From: Glomus cerebriforme
Lineage: Eukaryota; Glomeromycota; Glomeromycetes; Glomerales; Glomeraceae
Assembly: GCA_003550305.1 (NCBI GenBank)
Contig: QKYT01000298.1
Location: forward strand, 1-14,062
DNA: 14,062 bases
Direction: 5' to 3'
Positions 8,103 through 14,062 of the stretch are shown piece after piece (the stretch's first letter is position 1; each line of letters begins with the position of its first letter). A model generated the notes under the pieces. The model did not search any database, was not told the origin of the DNA, and saw only the letters and a list, made by a program, of their open reading frames with translations. A program made the translations under genes and the position numbers.

Positions 8103-8210
8103 AAAATACTTAGATCTTATATAAAACTTCCTTAATAAAAATTAAATTATACCTGGGTCTTAAGATAGAAAATTTTTTTTACTTTTAATAAAATACTTAG
8201 GTCTTATGAA
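8103..8210 (+). repeat. Three imperfect tandem copies of a ~43-bp unit
   Basis: The core 'ac(Y)TRGRTCTTAa' recurs at ~8111 (TAGATCTTA), 8154 (TGGGTCTTA) and 8198 (TAGGTCTTA), spaced 43 and 44 bp. Copies one and three share a longer AAAATACTTAGRTCTTAT. The flanks are AT-rich and more diverged. Confidence 0.5.
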
Positions 8211-8700
8211 GTAGGAATACAGAAAAAAAGGGATATTTTATGCAATACTAAACAGTATTTTTTAACTTCTATTTATCTACTAAAAGAATAATAAACATAT
8301 TTCTTATATGGTAGAATTACTTTGATTAGATTAATTTTTCTAATATATTTTAAGTAACTTTTTCTAAATAAAGTATAAAACTCATTGTAAGCTATTGCTA
8401 AATATACCTAAAAATTTTTTTTTATCAAAAGTACTATCATTTCTTATTACCTCCTAAACTTATTTTACCAAAAATTTGGATATCTTTTGTAATTTCTATA
8501 AGCTTGCTAAATAACTGTTATGTAAAAGTTTTTAAAGTCATAACCATAGTATTTAGAAATTGAGAATTCCTATGATTGCCACATTATACTTCCTGAATTT
8601 AGAAAAATTATTAAAATAATTTTAGATTAAAGGGTCTAATTCAGAATAGATAGATTACAATTTTTATCTCACAGATGATATATTTTATATGATCATACAT
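8211..8700. other. Intergenic stretch with a weak minus-strand coding hint
   Basis: On the minus strand around 8550-8430 the reading MVMTLKTFT, stop, QLFSKLIEITKDIQIFGKIS then LGGNKK looks protein-like for ~35 codons. I cannot connect it with the helicase pseudogene to the right or to any named family. Otherwise nothing was seen. Confidence 0.3.
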
Positions 8701-8711
8701 AGTGTTGTTAA

Positions 8712-8825
8712 TAGTTTGGCTTAGTTTAGCTTAAAGTCTAAACCAAATCAAGCTGATAAAAAGTCAAGTTAAGCCAAGCCAAATCATATCAGCTTGAAGG
8801 TTCAAGTCAAACTAAACAAAGCTAA
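8712..8825. repeat. Fold-back repeat of (AAGCC/GGCTT)-type motifs
   Basis: AGTTTGGCTTAGTTTAGCTT (from ~8713) is largely complementary to AAGTTAAGCCAAGCCAAAT (from ~8765). The nested pair ATCAAGCTGAT and ATCAGCTTGA adds to the stem. Together they could form an imperfect hairpin of ~90-110 nt. Its place beside the minisatellite suggests it could be the subterminal region of the same non-autonomous element. Confidence 0.45.
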
Positions 8826-8827
8826 AT

Positions 8828-8890
8828 TGTGAAGCTGATGGAACTGATGGAGCTAATAGAGTGAAGTCGATGAAACTGATAAAGCCAATG
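8828..8890 (+). repeat. Degenerate 9-bp repeats (GRAGCTGAT type)
   Basis: Consecutive units GAAGCTGAT, GGAACTGAT, GGAGCTAAT, an irregular unit, then GAAACTGAT and AAAGCCAAT bridge the fold-back repeat and the large minisatellite. Confidence 0.45.
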
Positions 8891-8892
8891 GG
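8883..8892 (+). repeat. Left inverted repeat flanking the minisatellite
   Basis: AGCCAATGGG; its exact reverse complement CCCATTGGCT lies at 9491-9500, just past the last repeat unit. The pair may mark the ends of an element carrying the array. Confidence 0.55.
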
Positions 8893-8938
8893 CAATATTT
8901 AATAAAAAAGTAAAAAAATGCTAAAATAACATATTTTC

Positions 8939-9490
8939 ATAAAATAATATGAAAAAATACACCAAAATGGCATTTTTTCATAAAATAATATGAAAACTGC
9001 TATTTCAGCGCAGTTATTTATGAAAAATGTGCTAAAATGGCATTTTTTCATAAAATAATATGAAAACTGCCATTTCGGAGTAGTTATTTATGAAAAAATA
9101 CACTAAAATGGTATTTTTTTATAAAATAATATGAAAACTGCCATTTTGGCGCAATTATTCATGAAAAAATATACCGAAACTGCATTTTTTTATAAAATAA
9201 TATGAAAACTGCCATTTTGGCCAGTTATTCATGAAAAATGTGCCAAAACTGCATTTTTTCATAAAATAATATGACAACTGCCATTTCAACACAGTTATTT
9301 ATGAAAAAATGCATTGAAACTACATTTTTTCATAAAATAATATGAAAACTGCTGTTTTGGTACAGTTATTTATGAAAAAATGTGCTAAAACTGCATTTTT
9401 TCATAAAATAATATGAAAACTGCCATTTTGGTGCAGTTATTTATAAAAAAATGTGTCAAAATAGCATTTTTTTTTATAAAATTGTTATTT
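8939..9490. repeat. Minisatellite, ~8 copies of a ~71-bp partly palindromic unit
   Basis: The landmark ATAAAATAATATG recurs at 8939, 8980, 9050, 9121, 9192, 9261, 9332 and 9403, with a decayed last copy at 9476. The spacings are 41, 70, 71, 71, 69, 71, 71 and 73 bp. Each unit holds self-complementary blocks: for example TTTATGAAAAAATG (9298-9311) pairs perfectly with CATTTTTTCATAAA (9323-9336), and CTGCCATTTTGG pairs with CCAAAATGGCA-type blocks. Copies differ mostly at C/T or G/A positions. No frame codes through it. The array abuts the truncated end of the helicase pseudogene. Confidence 0.92.
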
Positions 9491-9500
9491 CCCATTGGCT
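9491..9500 (-). repeat. Right inverted repeat flanking the minisatellite
   Basis: CCCATTGGCT; see 8883-8892. It lies 12 bp from the last helicase-like codon. Confidence 0.55.
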
Positions 9501-9511
9501 CCATGATTATA

Positions 9512-11290
9512 CTATTTTTCATTAGATATCCTTGTCTTATTCATGACAATTAGCTTTCAAACTTGAATAGCATTATTAAAGTATCCAAGAATTTTACCCA
9601 AATCTGATGTTGCAAAATGAAGATGTAATTCCAGAACTTTATTTTTAATAAAATCTATAATAATATTTTTTTTACATTGCTAAAATATAGATTTTAAGAC
9701 TAGAATTAAATAAGGTTTCTTTTCTGATTTTTGTATTAAAAATACTCACCAATTTCAAAGATATTTATGAAGCTTCATATTTTCATTACTGATTATATTC
9801 TTCATATATCAGAGAATAGGATCCATAATTTCAGGATTAATTTTATTTGTCAGTTTGGCTAGAAATCCTAAGAAAAAATTAAAGTACTTTATAGTTAAAT
9901 GTGAACATTTCAAGAAATATGAGAGAAAGTTAACATCATCATAAAGTATTATACTTTTGGTAACTGCTTGACTTATCAATGATTTTAACTTTACCAATTT
10001 TCTTTCATGTTTAATTATATTAATTTTAAACTTGGCAAGATCTAGTTTGCGTATCATATTGAAATGAAGGCTATTTTTTGGATCTTTAAACTTAAGTATC
10101 TAAATCTGTGAAGTTTTTTGAATACAGGCAACTAAAGCCTGAATTGCTTTATAAACTTTAGCATAAGAGAATTTTTTATCTGAAGTATACATATGTAGTA
10201 GATTATCTCATATAAAATGGTTATTAAGATCTGATATCTTAGATCAGTCTATTTTTACTGGACTTGAAAGCTTTGTTTTCTATCTAAAGCCATTTCGCTA
10301 ACAATAAGCTTTATTGAGAAATTTCTCACTCCTGGCTTTTGATCTTGATTAGCATAATAACAATAAAATCTATATCATTTTTTATTTTATATGATATATA
10401 CATTTTCATTTGTATATTTCTGATCACATAATGGACAGTATGATAAAGATTTGCATATTAATCAGAAATGTTATCTGAAGGGAATGAAAGAGTATACTTT
10501 TTAATATAATTATCTCTAAGTAATAATTCTACAAAATTGAATTCTATCTGAGTGGGTTCATTATTTGTATCATTATATCTTTTGACTTCTGGTTTTACAA
10601 TATCTAATAAAGGGTTTTTTATGATTTTTGATTTATCATTAGGTAAACAAATCATGAAATCAAAGATAGTTCCATTTTTTGGATAAATAGCTTTTTTTAT
10701 ATAAATATGTTCCTCTATTTTTTCATTATATTTGGGTGATTTAAGTATTTGTAAAAAAAATGAATGTTTGTTTATTATGTTATTGATAATGCTATTTACT
10801 TGTATAGCTATCAGAAGTTTTTTACAAACAAGCTTAATAAACATTATGATCTGAGTAATATTTGGAAGTTTTATGCTAAAAGTTGAGGCATGAAGAAATA
10901 TTTTATTTGCATCACTACTTTTGGCAATAGTTATAGTTTTTTATTTTATTTTAAAAATATTTTTAAATATATATTTCTAAAAATATAATAAAGTAAATTT
11001 TTCACCTGAATATCTGAAAGCTTAGAAGAAATAGCATTTAATATTTCTATTGATAAAATCAAAGTTTATGACAGTATAAAGTAGTTTATCTCTATTAATG
11101 AATTCGTGTAAAGAATGATCTTTACAATCTAAGAGTATGATTTTAATACTATTTATATTATCTGCATCTAGAAAATTATTCCTTGGTTTAACCGTTTAAC
11201 TCTATTATCACAAATTTTATATAAGCATACATCTATATCAAAGACTTTAAACCCACAATAATAAGAGGTAGGGATGTTTAAGAATTCTAA
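9512..11290 (-). pseudogene. Primase / D5-like helicase fusion, degenerate and truncated
   Basis: Intact proteins combine an archaeo-eukaryotic primase domain with a superfamily 3 (D5-like) helicase and start and drive replication of mobile or viral DNA. N to C on the minus strand there are: FKVFDIDVCLYKIC (~11250); LLDCKDHSLHEFINRDKLLY (~11130); IAKSSDANKIFLHAS (~10930-10880); an open 128-codon frame (10844-10458) with IYPKNGTIFDFMICLPNDKS; a zinc-ribbon CPLCDQKYTNENVYI (~10437-10390); QALVACIQ; an 82-codon frame (10057-9809) with SIILYDDVNFLSYF and NFFLGFLAK; a decayed Walker A region (QCKKNIIIDF, ~9690); LHFATSDLGKILGYFNNAIQ; and KLIVMN near 9540. There are at least three frameshifts and many stops (e.g. 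TGA 9811-9809 and TAG 9514-9512). Downstream motifs are missing; the sequence stops at the minisatellite border. The order of domains makes the call fairly secure, with family details from memory. Confidence 0.75.
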
Positions 11291-11793
11291 AAGTTTTGAT
11301 TGGATTCTCTTTTTTTGAAATATTTATAGCTATACCAAAACTTAAGATATATTATTTGCAAAAAAAAAGTTTAAAATAAAATTAATTTTTTGAGATTATT
11401 AATCAATAAATATTAATGGTATTTTATAATTATTCATATATTCTTAGGACTAAAAAAGTATATAATTGAGAATGCTATTGAGTAGAAGAATGTAAAATCC
11501 ATTATAATTCTAGGTAAGATTCTTGCAAAAAATGCAGTAAGTTGACTAATTTCATATATGGATTTTGTAATGAGTATGCAAAAAAATGTAAAGCAAAGAA
11601 ATAGTACTGTTAAAAAAAGCTACTTAAATTGGCTAAGTTGGCTTTAATATAATTATTAGCAGAAAATAAGAAGCTATGAAATTTCTTAAATATAACTAAA
11701 AGTACCTATAAAAATTCTTGAATATAACTCTTAATATGCTTTTATATAGTTTTTTTTGCATTCTAAAGATTTTAGAATAAGATCTAAATAGAT
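11291..11793. other. Intergenic stretch with one small Cys-rich peptide
   Basis: Apart from the Cys-rich frame at 11524-11604, no gene is supportable. Around 11704 a GTACCTATAAAAATTC segment resembles the end of the MITE at 11794. Confidence 0.4.
11524..11604 (+). pseudogene. Possible zinc-finger exon remnant
   Basis: Twenty-six codons read CKKCSKLTNFIYGFCNEYAK then KCKAKK, with TAG at 11602-11604. The C-x-x-C ... C-x(6)-C spacing recalls a zinc-binding knuckle. It is too short to assign, and four Cys in a short frame may be chance. Confidence 0.2.
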
Positions 11794-11980
11794 GTACCTA
11801 TATATTTATTTATACCTATGAAAATTAAACTTCTTATACTTTTTTTTTTTTTCTAAGAATATAATATGCATGTTATATGTATTTATATACTGTATACTAT
11901 ATATAGATATTATAAGTAGGATATGATTTTTTACTTTTAGAAGTTTTAATTTTCATAGATACAAATTAGTATATAGGTAC
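11794..11980. mobile_element. 187-bp MITE with ~41-bp imperfect terminal inverted repeats
   Basis: The left end starts GTACCTATATATTTATTTAT and runs on through ACCTATGAAAATTAAACTTCT. The right end, read in reverse, starts GTACCTATATACTAATTTGT and runs on through ATCTATGAAAATTAAAACTTCT. Four mismatches and one indel separate the arms over ~41 bp. The flanks share AAATAG (11786-11791 and 11981-11986), offset by two bases on the left, so the exact duplication is uncertain. No coding capacity is present. Confidence 0.75.
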
Positions 11981-11993
11981 AAATAGTAATTAA

Positions 11994-12010
11994 TTAGCTT
12001 AAAAAGCTAA
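11994..12010. repeat. Small perfect hairpin
   Basis: TTAGCTT-AAA-AAGCTAA lies just right of the MITE. No terminator or RNA gene function is implied. Confidence 0.4.
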
Positions 12011-12491
12011 AGGTATTATATAAAGATATACCCAAAAGTATACCTATGAATATACCTAAGAAATTTTATAAGAACATTTAAAAATTAGTATACTCATTAT
12101 CTCGATCCAGTTTAAACTATAATCAGGCCTTAAAAGTGCTTACAATATTTTACAAATATACCTTGAAAACCTCAGAAACATATCTCACTCTTGGTAACAA
12201 ATAGGTAATTAAAAATAGAACTAATGATAATGTGTAAATAAAAGTATTACTATCTAATATAATTCACCATCCATTTTCAGGATTGGTTACAGTTATTTGT
12301 TAAAACATTTTTTGGGTATTAAGATGCTTAAAAGTTACAAGAAAATGATAAGAAAATAATGAAAAAGTGTCAGAAACTAAAGGTGCATGAAAATTTTAAT
12401 CAGTACTATTCTATAATTTTGGTCAGAACTTTAGGTATAATATTGCAGTATCCAAACTGATCTAAAACTGATGAACTAATAGAAATACTCT
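12011..12491. other. Intergenic stretch with further TACCTAT motifs
   Basis: Near 12026-12062 the motifs ATACCC, TATACCTATGAA and ATACCTAAGAA recur and resemble fragments of the neighbouring MITE family. No gene was seen. Confidence 0.4.
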
Positions 12492-12557
12492 AGTTTCTTA
12501 CCAGTTTTCTGCTAGTTTTATGACAGTTCCATAATAGTTTTATAATAGTTCTATGGT
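12492..12557 (+). repeat. Six tandem copies of an 11-bp unit
   Basis: AGTTTCTTACC, AGTTTTCTGCT, AGTTTTATGAC, AGTTCCATAAT, AGTTTTATAAT and AGTTCTATGGT begin at 12492, 12503, 12514, 12525, 12536 and 12547, exactly 11 bp apart. One helical turn is about this length, but no binding role is known. Confidence 0.85.
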
Positions 12558-12647
12558 ACTACTAGATCATTACCATAGTATCAACTTGAATCTTTCAAAT
12601 CATGTATCCTAAAAATCAGCAGAAAAAATAAATTAATAAAAAATTAC

Positions 12648-12661
12648 AAAAAAAAAAAAAA
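12648..12661 (+). repeat. A14 homopolymer run
   Basis: Fourteen A's follow an A-rich lead-in. It could be a decayed poly-A tail of a retroposed sequence, but no LINE or SINE body was recognised upstream. Confidence 0.7.
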
Positions 12662-13275
12662 TAAAATACAAAATAAATTATAAATATACTATTAATCTAT
12701 TATATCTTTTTATTTGCAAAAAATCCATACAGCTCCACAATCTTTTTACAGAAGCTGCATTTATACAAATACCAAAAATCCTACATACTACTAAAATGCC
12801 TAATTCATTTGTTAAAACATTTACATAGTACTAATAATAATGAATATCATTATCAAATTGTTTATAAGTATTATAAATATTTATTTTAACATTATATTGA
12901 TTTAACAAAGCAGAAAATGGCATAATAAAATTTTTAAAAAATTTTTTTTTGTAGCTTAGTTGAATATTTTGAACATATAATTTTATCTCAAACTATTTTT
13001 AGAAATATCTGAATGCATTCATATAATAATTACTAATCAGAACATTTTTTAGAACATGGATAATAGATAGTAGATACAGATATAATTGTCTAAGTAAAAT
13101 GCTGCAGACAGTGTCCATATATAATACTACTTAATAGGTAACCAAAAAAGGGTCAGAAGTAGGTAAACATATGGAATATTTTTTAATAATCAAAAGTCTA
13201 TAAAATCATGCAAATATACAGATAGCTCTTTGAAAGTAAAAAGGCTATAAAATATTAGAAATATATAGTAATTAG
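12662..13275. other. Intergenic AT-rich stretch
   Basis: A plus-strand frame from ~12716 to ~12885 is open (CLIHLLKHLHSTNNNEYHYQ in part) but has no recognisable motif. A competing frame gives APQSFYRSCIYTNTKNPTYY. Neither is strong enough to call. Confidence 0.35.
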
Positions 13276-13315
13276 ATAGCAGTATATTCATAAGTAAATA
13301 GCAGTATATTCATAA
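13276..13315 (+). repeat. Perfect 18-bp direct repeat, 22-bp period
   Basis: ATAGCAGTATATTCATAA occurs at 13276-13293 and again at 13298-13315. Confidence 0.85.
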
Positions 13316-13662
13316 ATAGATAACATTATAATATAAGTAAATAGTAATCTTAAAGACTGTTATTTATTTATAATGGATGAATAATAAAATTATTAAAAGG
13401 ATTAGAAGGTAAAATTATTAAAACTATAACATATTAGTCACATTGCTGAAATCTAATTGTTTACTGCTAAAATTTAAAAATAACTGAATATATAATATTT
13501 ATATTTGTATTATATAAGACATTTTATATTTTTATTAGCTGGTTATCATATTATATAATCAGGATCAGATTTCATAAAATTTGAAATAAAATCATGTGAT
13601 TGTTGAATATAAACTTCTGTTATCATATAACTTATAAAGCAGATATTATTTATTAATGTAAA
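13316..13662. other. Intergenic AT-rich stretch without recognised features
   Basis: I see no gene or ordered repeat beyond short AT motifs in this stretch, up to the likely transposon boundary. Confidence 0.4.
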
Positions 13663-13698
13663 TAGGACTCCAATCGGTAACGGTAATTACTGAACCAA

Positions 13699-13836
13699 AC
13701 CGATCAGTTTTAGTATCAAATCAGTATCAGTTTTGCGATTTACTGAACTGAATCCTTCGGTAAATATACCGATCAGTTTTGGTAATTTTGGTATCAGTAT
13801 TGGTTTTGTGATTTATCGAACTGATTTACCGAATAC
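13699..13836 (+). repeat. Two tandem copies of a ~70-bp CGGT/ACCGA-rich subterminal repeat
   Basis: ACCGATCAGTTTT begins both copies at 13699 and 13768. Later segments TTTTGCGATTTACTGAACTGA (13731) and TTTTGTGATTTATCGAACTG (13804) match with a few C/T and G/A differences. Several ACCGA/TCGGT pairs are inverted relative to each other. Probable transposase-binding region. Confidence 0.7.
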
Positions 13837-13846
13837 TGTATATATA

Positions 13847-13856
13847 CTATATATAG
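13847..13856 (+). promoter_or_regulatory. Possible TATA element and pyrimidine-rich leader
   Basis: CTATATATAG lies ~135 bp before the ATG at 13989. It is followed by a strongly T/C-biased tract (13886-13946), a common arrangement just upstream of fungal start codons. Assigned by position only. Confidence 0.3.
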
Positions 13857-13988
13857 ATCAGCAATCTAGATCGATTTTATCAATATTTTTTTTTAATCTC
13901 CTTTTTTTTCATACTTCCTTTTTTCTCCATACTTTTCTTTTCTTTATAATTTATAATTTTAATCTTAATTTTAATAATAATGACATTA

Positions 13989-14062
13989 ATGACAACTGGA
14001 GAGGCAGTGAACAATAACCAAAATGAACGTGAAGCAGAACCAGATATAAATGTTGAAAAAAC
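13989..14062 (+). CDS. Start of an open frame, likely hAT transposase, truncated by window end
   Basis: From ATG 13989-13991 the frame is open to the window edge: MTTGEAVNNNQNEREAEPDI then NVEK. Its composition (GGA, GAG, GCA, GTG, CGT, CCA codons) is clearly richer in G and C than the surrounding DNA, which suggests a real coding start and a younger, less decayed copy. hAT transposases often begin with a short acidic, Asn-rich leader before a BED zinc finger, which fits. No diagnostic domain is inside the window, so the product is inferred from the element-like sequence upstream. An overlapping frame at 13733-14017 is explained by the subterminal repeats and T-rich leader and is not called. 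Confidence 0.5.
   Translation, partial: MTTGEAVNNNQNEREAEPDINVEK

Larger units (their letters stand above)
13663..14062 (+). mobile_element. Probable hAT-type transposon, 5' end
   Basis: From ~13663 the sequence changes to TAGGACTCCAATCGGTAACG followed by CGGTA/TACCG-rich subterminal repeats, then a TATA-like and pyrimidine-rich leader and an ATG at 13989. Short terminal repeats plus reiterated CGGTA/ACCGA subterminal motifs upstream of a transposase gene are typical of hAT elements. From memory, similar 'TAGGG...CAATCGGT' ends are common in mycorrhizal fungal genomes. The other end is off the window, so the terminal repeat and the 8-bp duplication cannot be verified. Confidence 0.48.

Noticed and set aside
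13733..14017. 94-codon open frame across the right edge
   Set aside because: Its first part translates the CGGTA subterminal repeats and its middle a T/C-rich leader; the ATG at 13989 in another frame is the better start.

Overview
The window is very AT-rich and eukaryotic in character. I see no long intact gene, no rRNA or tRNA and no CRISPR array. Several decayed peptides and repeats resemble, from memory, sequences that are abundant in arbuscular mycorrhizal fungi (Glomeromycotina, Rhizophagus-like). That assignment is an inference and no database was searched. Most of the window is a graveyard of mobile elements: pseudogenes readable only across stop codons, miniature inverted-repeat elements, minisatellites and low-complexity AT tracts.

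Layout. 1-525: the 5' part of a Tc1/mariner element on the minus strand, with a likely terminal repeat at 501-525. 584-877: a minus-strand coiled-coil remnant. 1021-3260: three plus-strand pseudogenes in a row, namely an rve-type (polinton/retrovirus-like) integrase, a zinc-ribbon plus restriction-endonuclease-fold protein, and an A32-like DNA-packaging ATPase. Each stays in one frame and is broken only by stop codons. 3560-3780: AT-rich tandem repeats. 4075-6395: minus-strand remnants (unknown, coiled-coil, and a larger uncharacterised protein split by a 156-bp MITE with an 8-bp target duplication). 7100-8900: a few short coding-like fragments and repeats. 8939-9500: a minisatellite of ~71-bp partly palindromic units. 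9512-11290: a minus-strand primase/D5-like helicase pseudogene that stops next to the minisatellite. 11794-11980: a second MITE. 12492-12557: six 11-bp repeats. 13663-14062: the probable 5' end of a hAT-type element, with CGGTA-rich subterminal repeats and the first codons of an open frame running off the window.

How the parts fit. An rve integrase, an A32-type packaging ATPase and a primase-helicase together are the core of polinton/Maverick-like or virophage-like elements. The 1-11.3 kb interval may therefore hold one or more decayed elements of that kind, although I found no capsid gene, protein-primed polymerase or long terminal repeats. Many disabling changes look like C-to-T or G-to-A transitions (Gln/Arg/Trp to stop, catalytic Asp to Asn, Glu to Lys). 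This suggests methylation- or RIP-like mutation of repeated DNA.
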